From Oscillospiraceae bacterium (GTDB lineage Bacteria > Bacillota > Clostridia > Oscillospirales > Acutalibacteraceae): a stretch of DNA of 64,000 nt. Both the position numbers and the translations under genes were made by a program. Position 1 is the stretch's first letter, and every line of letters begins with the position of its first letter. Below the pieces are notes generated by a model that was given only the letters and a program-made list of their open reading frames with translations, made no database searches and was not told the DNA's origin. Location: assembly GCA_015066345.1 (NCBI GenBank), contig SVOQ01000006.1, positions 1 through 64,000 of the forward strand, given 5' to 3'. This document shows positions 26,052 to 34,396 of this stretch, piece by piece.

Positions 26052-26606
26052 TTAATCGTTGAAATTGGGTTTTGCAGGACCGTTACTCTGAGCGAGAGCA
26101 TCTCTTACACTCTGGCGGAGTTTTCTGATATCGTTAACGCTCTTTGTGAGAGTTTCGTCAGTATCTCTGATGATAGTTTCAACGTAGATACTTGCGTTTT
26201 TACGGATATCATTTGACCATCTTTCTGCTTTATCAGTAATTTCACGGGCATTTGCTTTAGCCTCTGAACGAACTGCAGCGGCATCATCTCTTGCCTGCTG
26301 AAGAATACCGTCAGCAGCAGCTTTTGCTTCTTTAGTAATCTGATGTTCTTCAATCATCAAATCTGCTCTCTGACGAGCTTTGTCAATAATGCCTTCTGCC
26401 TGTGCTTCTGCATCATTGAGAATATCGCGTCTTTCCTGAGCAATTTTCTTAGCCTGAGTAATCTCTATGGGCATATTCAAACGAATATCCTCAACAAGTC
26501 TTGAAAGTTCCTCTTCATCAATAAGGAGTTTGGATGAAAAAGGCATAGATTTAGCTTCGGCAATAAGTCTGTCAATGCTTTCGAGTGATGTTTCAATGTT
26601 ACTCAT
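26052..26606 (-). CDS. Uncharacterised coiled-coil protein (ATPase-stalk-like)
   Basis: The 184-residue product is almost wholly helical, with heptads rich in Ala, Glu, Lys and Arg (EAQAEGIIDKARQRADLMIE; LQQARDDAAAVRSEAKANA). It looks like F0-b or DivIVA-like stalk proteins but has no membrane segment or catalytic motif. Similar proteins occur next to coaD in Clostridia. It lies 17 bases upstream of the pseudokinase and 33 bases after coaD, so it is likely cotranscribed with them. A structural role in the cell envelope or division is only a guess. Confidence 0.7.
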   Translation of the reverse strand: MSNIETSLESIDRLIAEAKSMPFSSKLLIDEEELSRLVEDIRLNMPIEITQAKKIAQERRDILNDAEAQAEGIIDKARQRADLMIEEHQITKEAKAAADGILQQARDDAAAVRSEAKANAREITDKAERWSNDIRKNASIYVETIIRDTDETLTKSVNDIRKLRQSVRDALAQSNGPAKPNFND

Positions 26607-26639
26607 AATAATCGTTCCTTTCGTTTATCACGTAGCAGT

Positions 26640-27128
26640 TTACTTCCTGCTAAGTCTTTTTATTATATCGCCACAGATTTCTTCGGGAACAAACTGTGTT
26701 ATATCCCCGCCCAATCTGCAAACTTCTTTAACTACGCTCGAGCTTAAAAACATATGCTCGGCGTTTGATACCATAAAAATTGTTTCCATTTCGGGGTTAA
26801 GTCGTTGGTTAGTAAGAGCCTGACGGAATTCATCGTCATAGTCAGAAATAGCTCGTAAACCCTTAACTACTGCTGATGCACCTTTATCACGTACATAGTC
26901 CGCAAGAAGTCCCGCGTAAGTATCAACACTTACGTTAGGTAAATCCTTGGTACAACGTTTTATAAATTCAACTCGTTCCTCGGTAGTAAAACTACCTACA
27001 TCCTTGTTGAAATTACGCATTACAACAACTATAACCTTGTCAAATAATTTTGAAGACCTGGTAATAATGTCAAGATGGCCGATAGTCAACGGGTCAAAAC
27101 TACCGGGACATACAACTGTCTTGCCCAT
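26640..27128 (-). CDS. coaD: Pantetheine-phosphate adenylyltransferase
   Basis: This enzyme makes dephospho-CoA, the fourth step of coenzyme A synthesis. The N-terminal CPGSFDPLTIGHLDII contains the nucleotidyltransferase HxGH-type motif (TIGH). VVKGLRAISDYDDEFRQAL and MFLSSSVVKE are the later CoaD hallmarks. The start is the ATG at 27128 (MGKTVVC), one base after the rsmD stop, giving 162 residues; a longer frame would run inside rsmD. The rsmD-coaD order is common in Firmicutes. Confidence 0.96.
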   Translation of the reverse strand: MGKTVVCPGSFDPLTIGHLDIITRSSKLFDKVIVVVMRNFNKDVGSFTTEERVEFIKRCTKDLPNVSVDTYAGLLADYVRDKGASAVVKGLRAISDYDDEFRQALTNQRLNPEMETIFMVSNAEHMFLSSSVVKEVCRLGGDITQFVPEEICGDIIKRLSRK

Positions 27129-27129
27129 A

Positions 27130-27666
27130 TTAAACCACCTTTCTGTAAACCGTAAGGGCAATTTTGCCGTATTTATAACGCTTTGATGTAAAGCCCTCAA
27201 TATCCTCGGGTAAAACCTCGTCCGCAGCAGTTTCGCAAACGATAATACCCGCATCCGCAATATGAAGTCTTACTCTTTCAATAGCGTCCTCCATTAACCC
27301 CGCTCTGTAAGGAGGGTCAAGGAAAGCAATATCGTATCTTTCGGATGTTCTGTCAAGGTAATCGAGGGAATTACCTAAAACTGTTTTAGCGGAACTTCTG
27401 AACCCTGTATTCTCAAGATTTTCTTCAGTGACATTTATTGATGCCTTTGAAATATCCGTAAACACTGCAAATTCCGCACCACGGCTCAAAGCCTCGATAC
27501 CCAACTGTCCGCAACCGCAGAACATATCAAGCACTTTTGCACCCTCAACATCAAACTGAATTATATTGAAAATTGATTCTTTGACCTTATCCGTGGTGGG
27601 TCTTACGCTATCGCCCTCAAGGGTTCTGAGCTTTCTGCCCCTTGCGGAACCTGTAATAACACGCAT
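27130..27666 (-). CDS. rsmD: 16S rRNA (guanine-966-N2)-methyltransferase RsmD
   Basis: The 178-residue enzyme begins MRVITGSARGRKLRTLEG, with PTTDKVKESIFNII following; the SAM-binding strand is VLDMFCGCGQLGIEALSRGA and the catalytic motif is FLDPPYRAG. All are standard for RsmD. It is the first gene before coaD and has its own promoter. Confidence 0.95.
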   Translation of the reverse strand: MRVITGSARGRKLRTLEGDSVRPTTDKVKESIFNIIQFDVEGAKVLDMFCGCGQLGIEALSRGAEFAVFTDISKASINVTEENLENTGFRSSAKTVLGNSLDYLDRTSERYDIAFLDPPYRAGLMEDAIERVRLHIADAGIIVCETAADEVLPEDIEGFTSKRYKYGKIALTVYRKVV

Positions 27667-27736
27667 AAGTCAACATCCTTTCGTTTAATAACTGATATCA
27701 GGGCATAAATCCACTAATAAACATATCATCAGTTTA

Positions 27737-27764
27737 TTATTACATTTATATGGTTTTTTGTCAA
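27737..27764 (-). promoter_or_regulatory. Promoter for rsmD-coaD
   Basis: TTGACA (27759-27764) and TAATAA (27737-27742) lie 16 bases apart on the minus strand, about 70 bases before the rsmD start. Confidence 0.6.
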
Positions 27765-27777
27765 GTTTTTATTATTC

Positions 27778-27806
27778 TTGAAAATAAACAATATTCGTGA
27801 TACAAT
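27778..27806 (+). promoter_or_regulatory. Promoter for the NUDIX gene
   Basis: TTGAAA (27778-27783) and TACAAT (27801-27806) are 17 bases apart, about 30 bases before the ATG. It is back to back with the rsmD promoter. Confidence 0.65.
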
Positions 27807-27836
27807 CTCTAAAAACTACTGATTGGATATAAAAAT

Positions 27837-28316
27837 ATGTCAAAAATCGAATTAACCAATATGATTATGATACAAAACCCCGAAACTAAGGAGGTTGTAA
27901 TACAAAGACGCAAAAAATACTGGTGCGGTATTACATTCCCCGGGGGTCACCTTGAAAATGGGGAAAGTCTTTATGACAGTGCCGTAAGAGAGGTAAAAGA
28001 AGAAACGGGACTTACGGTTAAAAACCTTAAACCCTGCGGTCTTGTGAACTGGTATAACGACGAAACCCACGACAGATACATTGTACATTTTTATAAAACA
28101 ACCGATTACGAGGGCGAATTAATCAAAGAAACGGACGAGGGCGAGGTATTTTTTACATCCCTCGAAAGCATTAACGAAATGACCCTGTCCCCTAATTTTG
28201 ATAAGTATCTTAAGGTATTTTTAAATGATGATATTTCTGAAATATACTGCCGTTGGAACGAAAAAATGAAAGAAAACTGTGACGGCGAACCCAATTGGTA
28301 TTTTCAGTATAGATGA
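27837..28316 (+). CDS. NUDIX hydrolase (8-oxo-dGTP diphosphatase-like)
   Basis: The 159-residue protein contains a complete NUDIX box in two overlapping parts, GGHLENGESLYDSAVREV and REVKEETGL, with all metal-binding Glu residues. It would cleave a nucleoside diphosphate linked to another group; the MutT-like 8-oxo-dGTP type is the best guess from overall form. It is a single-gene plus-strand transcript. The repeat mosaic begins just after its stop. Confidence 0.88.
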   Translation: MSKIELTNMIMIQNPETKEVVIQRRKKYWCGITFPGGHLENGESLYDSAVREVKEETGLTVKNLKPCGLVNWYNDETHDRYIVHFYKTTDYEGELIKETDEGEVFFTSLESINEMTLSPNFDKYLKVFLNDDISEIYCRWNEKMKENCDGEPNWYFQYR

Positions 28317-28329
28317 TGATTATCAGTTT

Positions 28330-28453
28330 ATCCAACTGAAGAAAAGTAGTAAGAGAACTACCCACCACCGCTACGCGGTCCCCCTCCCTTTTTTGCTAAA
28401 GCAAAAATGGGATGATAAGGCTTCGCATTACAACTACTTTATCTATAATCGGC
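28330..28453 (+). repeat. Dispersed hairpin element, copy 2
   Basis: It shares the constant words GAGAACTACCCACCACCGCT, GCGGTCCCCCTCCCT, GGGATGATAAGG and the end CTTCGCATTACAACTACTTT with the other copies. The variable hairpin at 28386-28411 is TTTTTGC, loop TAAA, GCAAAAA, in a CCC/GGG clamp. The upstream AACTGAAGAAAAG matches sequence beside copy 3, so the element may begin near 28330. Confidence 0.75.
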
Positions 28454-28605
28454 GTAGCCCCGAAACTTGCAACTTGCCACTTTCAATTTGCAACTTATAA
28501 TCGGCACGAAGTGCCCCAAAATTCCTCATTCCTAATTCCTCATTCCTAATTATAATCGGCTTCGCCCCTTTAATTATGAATTACGCATTACGAATTACGC
28601 ATTAA
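28444..28605 (+). repeat. Array of TATAATCGGC...GCCCC hairpin units and heptad tracts
   Basis: Three units with the same left word TATAATC and a GGC-loop-GCC hairpin stand at 28444 (loop GTA), 28496 (GGCAC-GAA-GTGCC) and 28551 (loop TTC). Different AT-rich tandem tracts separate them: TTGCAACTT-type, ATTCCTC/ATTCCTA, and ATTACGC/ATTACGA. No coding frame is supported. The stretch holds repeat only until the uvrC terminator. Confidence 0.75.
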
Positions 28606-28631
28606 AAAAGAGTTGCCGATGGCAACTCTTT
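28604..28631 (-). terminator. uvrC terminator
   Basis: AAAGAGTTGCC and GGCAACTCTTT pair around GAT immediately after the uvrC stop, with A-rich and T-rich flanks on either side. Confidence 0.85.
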
Positions 28632-28632
28632 T

Positions 28633-30465
28633 TCATTCACCCTTAAACGCTTTTATAATCTCAATTGCATTGGCTTCAGTAATTCCCGGAACAGTCATAA
28701 GGGTTTCTTTATCCGCTTTACCTATTGCCTCAAGATTTTTTAATTTAAGCATAAGATTTTTTGCTTTTTTATCACCTATACCCTTAATGCTTGTAAGTGT
28801 GGCATTGAGGGTTGATTTTTTGTGTTTTTTATGGTGGTAAGCCACCGCGTAACGGTGAACCTCGTCCTGAATGTTTGTAACGAGGGTAAATGCCTTTTTA
28901 CGGGCATTAAAATCGATTCTGCCGTTAGATGTGGATATAGCCGAGGTACGATGCTTACTGTTTTTAACCATACCGTATAATGGCACGTCAATGCCGTATT
29001 GCTCCATTACGGGTAAAACCGCGTTAACCTGACCCTTGCCACCGTCAAGAAGAATTAAATCTGGTAGTCTTGCGAAACCTACGCTTAAGCCCTCGCTCTG
29101 CCCTTTGTGATATTCTTCAAATCTACGAGAAAGTACCTCCGCCATAGAGCCGTAATCATCCTGACCCGTAAAGCCTTTAATAGCAAAACGTCTGTACGCA
29201 CTTTTCAGGGGTTTTCCGTCTTTAAAGACCACCATACCCGCAACGTTGTCACTACCGCCCGTGTGTGATATATCATACGCTTCAATATATTCAGGGGTTT
29301 TTGAAAGCCCCAAAACCATTGCCAACTCCTCGAGAGCCTCGCGATTTCTGTCATTGACACGGTATTTTTCCGAAAGTTTCTGCATTGCGTTCTGCTTACA
29401 CATTTCCACAAGTTTTGCCTGAGTACCCTTTTGGGGTATTACGATACTGACATTTGTACCCCGTTTTTCCGAAAGCCATTTTTCTATATTCTCTTTGTCC
29501 TCAACCTCTCCGTCTATTTCAATACGGGGCGGTATTTTTCTGTTCATCGAATAATACGAGGTTATAAGCTGGGCTCTCATTGTACTGAGTTCATCGCTTT
29601 CGTCCGTAAGGAAATGCTCACTGTCGCAAAGACTGTTATCTTCAAAACGCAGTACTGCAAAACAAGCCTTGCCGTCCATAGCACAAAGAGCGAAAACATC
29701 CTGCTCCTTGTAGGTTGAAAAAACAACCTTCTGACTGTTGCCGACCTTTTCAATACTTTTAATGGTATCCCTTATTTTAGCCGCCTTTTCAAACTCGAGA
29801 TTTTCTGCGGCTTCCTCCATTTGTGCGGTGAGTTTTTTTATAGTTTTATTACCGCCGTATTTCAGGAAATCCAAAGCACCGTCCACATTCTGCAGATATT
29901 CCCCAAGGCTTATTTTACCCGAACAAGGGGCACAACAAATACCCAGGTGATAGTTTAGGCAAGGTCGTTCTTTACCGATATCACGGGGAAAAGCCTTGTT
30001 GCAAGTGGGCAATTTATAAATCTTTTTTGCCTGTTCAACGGCTTTAGTTACCGAAAAACCCGCGGTATAAGGACCTAAATAATCCGCGTCAGAGTCATCC
30101 TTTTGTAAAACCGCGTAAATATTACGCCAACCCTTTGTGATTTTAATATAACTGAAGCCCTTGCTATCCTTTAAAAGGATATTGTACTTGGGCATATTCT
30201 GTTTAATAAGGCTACATTCAAGAACTAACGCCTCAAACTCGCTATCGGTGAGTATGTAGTCAAAGTCCTCCACATTTTCGACCATTCGACGCACTTTTGT
30301 AAGGTGGTTTTCCTGAGAGCCGAAGTACTGACTAACCCTGTTTTTAAGGGCTTTAGCCTTGCCGATATAAATAATCTTGCCCTCTTTGTCCTTCATAATA
30401 TAAACACCCGGTGTCAAGGGCAATTTATTGGCTTTGTCCTTCAATCTGCGAAGTCTGTCCTGCAT
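28633..30465 (-). CDS. uvrC: Excinuclease ABC subunit C
   Basis: UvrC makes the two incisions in nucleotide excision repair with UvrA and UvrB. The N-terminal GIY-YIG nuclease (PGVYIMKDKEGKIIYIGKA), a UVR motif near residue 215 (MEEAAENLEFEKAAKIRDTI), the RNase H-like domain (EAYDISHTGGSDNVAGMVVF and DLILLDGGKGQVNAV) and C-terminal helix-hairpin-helix repeats are all visible. The 610-residue length is normal. A consensus promoter lies upstream. Confidence 0.97.
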   Translation of the reverse strand: MQDRLRRLKDKANKLPLTPGVYIMKDKEGKIIYIGKAKALKNRVSQYFGSQENHLTKVRRMVENVEDFDYILTDSEFEALVLECSLIKQNMPKYNILLKDSKGFSYIKITKGWRNIYAVLQKDDSDADYLGPYTAGFSVTKAVEQAKKIYKLPTCNKAFPRDIGKERPCLNYHLGICCAPCSGKISLGEYLQNVDGALDFLKYGGNKTIKKLTAQMEEAAENLEFEKAAKIRDTIKSIEKVGNSQKVVFSTYKEQDVFALCAMDGKACFAVLRFEDNSLCDSEHFLTDESDELSTMRAQLITSYYSMNRKIPPRIEIDGEVEDKENIEKWLSEKRGTNVSIVIPQKGTQAKLVEMCKQNAMQKLSEKYRVNDRNREALEELAMVLGLSKTPEYIEAYDISHTGGSDNVAGMVVFKDGKPLKSAYRRFAIKGFTGQDDYGSMAEVLSRRFEEYHKGQSEGLSVGFARLPDLILLDGGKGQVNAVLPVMEQYGIDVPLYGMVKNSKHRTSAISTSNGRIDFNARKKAFTLVTNIQDEVHRYAVAYHHKKHKKSTLNATLTSIKGIGDKKAKNLMLKLKNLEAIGKADKETLMTVPGITEANAIEIIKAFKGE

Positions 30466-30489
30466 ATACTCACCTTCTTTCGGTTAATA

Positions 30490-30518
30490 ATTTTAGCATA
30501 AATACGGTTAGTAGTCAA
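30490..30518 (-). promoter_or_regulatory. uvrC promoter
   Basis: TTGACT (30513-30518) and TAAAAT (30490-30495) are separated by 17 bases on the minus strand, about 25 bases before the uvrC ATG. No LexA-type box is obvious. Confidence 0.65.
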
Positions 30519-30525
30519 ATAATGT

Positions 30526-30697
30526 GTGAAGTTTTGCACACAAAGTGCAAAGTGAAGTTGTGCTAAAGCACAGTGAAGTTTTTATTAAAAAAATAAAAGT
30601 GAAGTTAAGTTTGCCTCAAAATCACTTGCGAAGCAAACTTCACTGCTCTGCAACTTCACTACGAAGTAACTTCACTTGCCGTCAGGCAAACTTAGTT
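30526..30697. repeat. GTGAAGTT-spaced hairpin array, copy 1
   Basis: Four GTGAAGTT words on the left and several ACTTCAC words on the right alternate with short perfect hairpins: TTGCAC-ACAAA-GTGCAA, GTGC-TAAA-GCAC, TGC-TCT-GCA, TAC-GAA-GTA and TTGCC-GTCA-GGCAA. The middle is itself a long inverted repeat (AAGTTTGC ... GCAAACTT). A second copy, near identical except in the first hairpin and one linker, is at 43948-44116. Short frames across it are not convincing genes. Confidence 0.85.
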
Positions 30698-30701
30698 GAA
30701 A

Positions 30702-30733
30702 AATCCCCTCACTTCGGTGAAGTGAGAGGATTT
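30702..30733 (-). terminator. rpoBC terminator
   Basis: AATCCCCTCACTTC pairs with GAAGTGAGAGGATT (one G-T pair), followed on both sides by A/T runs, directly after the rpoC stop. Confidence 0.85.
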
Positions 30734-30739
30734 TTTATT

Positions 30740-33700
30740 TTATTCCATAGGAATTTCAATTGCGTTAAATGCATCTTCGGGAACAGCTGTGGGAACAACC
30801 TCAACATCGCTGTAACACTTCATACCTGTACCTGAGGGAAGAAGTTTACCGATAATAACATTTTCCTTAAGACCAAGAAGCGGGTCAACCTTACCCTTGA
30901 TAGCGGCATCGGTAAGAACCTTTGTTGTTTCCTGGAATGATGCAGCAGAAAGGAATGATTCTGTTGCAAGAGAAGCCTTTGTAATACCGAGAAGAACGGG
31001 TGAAGCGGTTGCAGGTGTAAAGGGAATACCCTCTGCTTCGCAACGTGCTTTTGCTGCCTCGTTTGCTGCGTTAAGTTCGCGTTTTTCAACGGATGTACCC
31101 TGAAGAAGTGTTGTAGAGCCTGAATCCTCAACCTTAACCTTACGCATCATCTGACGAACGATAACCTCAATGTGCTTATCGTTGATGTCAACACCCTGCA
31201 TACGGTATGTCATCTGAACTTCCTTAATAAGGTAGTTGTGAACTGCGTCTACGCCGAGAACTGCAAGAACGTCGTGGGGGTTAACCGCACCTTCTGTAAG
31301 ATGCTGACCTTTAACAACACGAGCACCCTCCTGAATTTCCTGGCAAAGTCTTGCATCAAAGGGAATAAGATATTTCTTAACATCGTCTTCGCCTGTGATA
31401 ACAACATATTTGCTCTTCTTGATATCTTCGAATGAAACCTTACCGTCGATTTCACTGAGCATTGCAAGAGTTTTGGGTTTACGTCCTTCGAAGAGTTCTT
31501 CAACTCTGGGAAGACCCTGTGTAATATCGGCCTGAGAAGCAACACCACCGGTGTGGAATGTTCTCATGGTAAGCTGTGTACCGGGTTCACCGATGGACTG
31601 AGCCGCGATGATACCTACTGCTTCACCAACTGTTACGGGGCCTGCAGTTGCAAGGTTTGAACCGTAGCACTTGATACATACGCCGTGGTCACATTCACAA
31701 GTAAGGAGTGAACGGATTTTGATTTTTCTGTCCTCTGCGTTGGGACGAGCGTTAACCATATCTGCAATTTTCTTTGCAAGGGTATCGTCAATCATTGTGT
31801 CTGTGTCACAAATGATTTCGCCGTTTTCGTCGCAGAAGTTCTCAAGAAGGTAACGGCCTGTAAGACGTTCGCTCAAAGGCTCGATAATATCGTTACCGTC
31901 TGTAATATCGTAAACTTCAAGACCGTCGTGACAATGGCAATCTTCCTCACGGATAATAACTTCCTGTGAAACGTCAACAAGACGTCTTGTAAGGTAACCT
32001 GAGTCAGCGGTACGAAGAGCGGTATCGGCAAGACCTTTACGCGCACCACGTGATGAAATGAAGTATTCGATAATATTAAGACCTTCACGGTAGTTAGCTC
32101 TGATGGGGATTTCGATAGTTTTACCTGCGGTATTAGCGATAAGACCACGCATACCTGCAAGCTGACGAAGCTGAGAGTCAGAACCACGGGCACCTGAGTC
32201 AAGCATCATAAAGATGGGGTTGTAGGGGTCCATAGCGTTACGAAGCTCTGCAGAAACGTTCTTTGTACAAACTTCCCAAGCTTTGATTTTGCTTCTTGAA
32301 CGGTCCTGGTCACTGAGAAGACCCATCTGGTAATCTTCTTCAATGGTATCGATGAGCGCCTCAGTTTCAGCGAGGAACTGTGCCTTCTTCTCGGGGATTG
32401 TAGCATCACAAACCGCAACGGTGATACCGCTTCGTGTTGAATACTTATAACCCTGAGCCTTGATGTTATCAAGAACTACTGAAGATTTCGCAGTACCGTG
32501 AACCCTGATACAACGTTCAATAATTCTACCGAGAACTTTCTTGTTAACAAGCTCGTTAATCTCAAGTTTGAACATATTTTCGGGGTTGGTTCTGTCAACG
32601 AAACCGAGGTCCTGAGGAACGGGTGTGTTGAAGATAACTTTACCGAGAGTAGTTTCAAGAAGTTCTGTATAAACTTTACCGTCAACCTCTTTAGTCATAC
32701 GAATCTTAATGGGAGCGTGAAGACCAAGGTCGCCTTCCTCATAAGCCATCATAGCTTCGTCAACGTTTCTGAATACCTTGCCGTTACCGATTTCATCGGG
32801 TTTAACAAGTGTAAGGTAGTAAGAACCGAGAATCATGTCCTGAGTAGGAACAACAACGGGCTTACCGTCAGAAGGTTTAAGAAGGTTGTTTGCAGCAAGC
32901 ATAAGGAATCTTGCTTCCGACTGAGCCTCAGCAGAAAGAGGTACGTGAACAGCCATCTGGTCACCGTCGAAGTCGGCGTTGAAAGCTGTACATACGAGGG
33001 GATGAAGCTTAATAGCTCTACCTTCAACAAGTACGGGCTCGAAAGCCTGAATACCAAGTCTGTGAAGTGTAGGAGCACGGTTGAGCATTACGGGGTGGTC
33101 TTTAATAACCACTTCGAGAGCATCCCATACTTCGGTACTTGCTCTTTCAACCATTTTTCTTGCTGATTTAATGTTATTAGCTTTACCGAGCTCACAAAGA
33201 CGCTTCATAACGAAGGGCTTGAAGAGTTCGAGTGCCATTTCTTTGGGAAGACCGCACTGATAAAGCTTAAGTTCGGGACCAACAACGATAACCGAACGGC
33301 CTGAGTAGTCAACACGTTTACCGAGAAGGTTCTGACGGAAACGACCCTGTTTACCCTTAAGCATATCGGAAAGAGATTTAAGTGCACGGTTGTTAGGACC
33401 TGTAACGGGTCTACCGCGTCTGCCGTTGTCGATAAGTGCGTCAACAGCTTCCTGAAGCATTCTCTTTTCGTTGTTTACGATGATTCCGGGAGCACCTAAT
33501 TCAAGGAGCTTCTGGAGACGGTTATTTCTGTTGATAACACGTCTGTAAAGGTCGTTAAGGTCGGATGTAGCAAATCTGCCACCGTCTAACTGAACCATGG
33601 GACGGATATCGGGAGGAATAACCGGAATTACGTTAAGAATCATCCATTCGGGACGATTACCTGAGTTTTTGAAAGCCTCACAAACCTCAAGTCTTTTAAG

Positions 33701-34351
33701 AATACGAATCTTCTTCTGACCTGCGGCAGTTTCAAGCTCTTTGTGGAGTTCTTCGCAGAGAGCGTCAACGTCAATCTCTGAGAGAAGTTCCTGAATAGCT
33801 TCAGCACCCATTGCGGCTCTGAATGAATCACGGTCGTATCTTTCAACCATTTCTTCATAGTCTTTTTCGCTGAGAATCTGTTTCTTCTCAAGGGGTGTAT
33901 CACCGGGGTCAACCACGATGTACTTAGCGAAATAAAGAACTTTTTCAAGGTCGCGGTGTGAAATATCAAGCATAAGGCCCATTCTTGAAGGTGTGCCCTT
34001 GAAGTACCAGATATGTGATACGGGAGCAGCAAGTTCAATGTGACCCATACGCTCACGTCTTACTTTAGCCTTGGTGATTTCAACACCGCAGCGTTCGCAG
34101 ACTTTACCTTTAAAACGAATCTTTTTATATTTTCCGCAATGACATTCCCAGTCCTTGGTAGGTCCGAAAATCTTTTCGCAGAAAAGACCTTCCTTTTCCG
34201 GTTTAAGAGTACGGTAGTTGATGGTTTCGGGTTTTTTAACCTCACCATGTGACCATTCTCTTATGAGGTCCGGAGAAGCGAGTCCTATTTTTATCGATTC
34301 AAAATCAATGTTGTTATCTTCAACAGTTACGTTAACTGAATCGTATGCCAT
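30740..34351 (-). CDS. rpoC: DNA-directed RNA polymerase subunit beta'
   Basis: The 1203-residue beta' subunit carries the catalytic magnesium site [16 protein letters not shown], the N-terminal zinc ribbon [20 protein letters not shown], the second zinc site [13 protein letters not shown], and the trigger-loop/bridge region ([21 protein letters not shown]). It lacks the large insertion of Gram-negative forms, as expected for Firmicutes. rpoB ends 45 bases upstream and a terminator follows. Confidence 0.98.
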   Translation of the reverse strand: MAYDSVNVTVEDNNIDFESIKIGLASPDLIREWSHGEVKKPETINYRTLKPEKEGLFCEKIFGPTKDWECHCGKYKKIRFKGKVCERCGVEITKAKVRRERMGHIELAAPVSHIWYFKGTPSRMGLMLDISHRDLEKVLYFAKYIVVDPGDTPLEKKQILSEKDYEEMVERYDRDSFRAAMGAEAIQELLSEIDVDALCEELHKELETAAGQKKIRILKRLEVCEAFKNSGNRPEWMILNVIPVIPPDIRPMVQLDGGRFATSDLNDLYRRVINRNNRLQKLLELGAPGIIVNNEKRMLQEAVDALIDNGRRGRPVTGPNNRALKSLSDMLKGKQGRFRQNLLGKRVDYSGRSVIVVGPELKLYQCGLPKEMALELFKPFVMKRLCELGKANNIKSARKMVERASTEVWDALEVVIKDHPVMLNRAPTLHRLGIQAFEPVLVEGRAIKLHPLVCTAFNADFDGDQMAVHVPLSAEAQSEARFLMLAANNLLKPSDGKPVVVPTQDMILGSYYLTLVKPDEIGNGKVFRNVDEAMMAYEEGDLGLHAPIKIRMTKEVDGKVYTELLETTLGKVIFNTPVPQDLGFVDRTNPENMFKLEINELVNKKVLGRIIERCIRVHGTAKSSVVLDNIKAQGYKYSTRSGITVAVCDATIPEKKAQFLAETEALIDTIEEDYQMGLLSDQDRSRSKIKAWEVCTKNVSAELRNAMDPYNPIFMMLDSGARGSDSQLRQLAGMRGLIANTAGKTIEIPIRANYREGLNIIEYFISSRGARKGLADTALRTADSGYLTRRLVDVSQEVIIREEDCHCHDGLEVYDITDGNDIIEPLSERLTGRYLLENFCDENGEIICDTDTMIDDTLAKKIADMVNARPNAEDRKIKIRSLLTCECDHGVCIKCYGSNLATAGPVTVGEAVGIIAAQSIGEPGTQLTMRTFHTGGVASQADITQGLPRVEELFEGRKPKTLAMLSEIDGKVSFEDIKKSKYVVITGEDDVKKYLIPFDARLCQEIQEGARVVKGQHLTEGAVNPHDVLAVLGVDAVHNYLIKEVQMTYRMQGVDINDKHIEVIVRQMMRKVKVEDSGSTTLLQGTSVEKRELNAANEAAKARCEAEGIPFTPATASPVLLGITKASLATESFLSAASFQETTKVLTDAAIKGKVDPLLGLKENVIIGKLLPSGTGMKCYSDVEVVPTAVPEDAFNAIEIPME

Positions 34352-34396
34352 ATATGAATAACCCTTCTTCCTGTAAAAATTCGGATGGATTTTTAA

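Noticed and set aside
27130..27260. Extended N-terminus for coaD
   Set aside because: The extra 44 residues lie in another frame of rsmD, are not conserved, and the canonical start MGKTVVCPGSFDP has a binding site.
30545..30835. Plus-strand open frame over the repeat array with recurring SEVVLKHSEVF-type peptide
   Set aside because: The frame exists because the repeat word is in phase; it runs into rpoC antisense, and the same peptide arises at 43.98 kb from the second copy. No start signal or family match.
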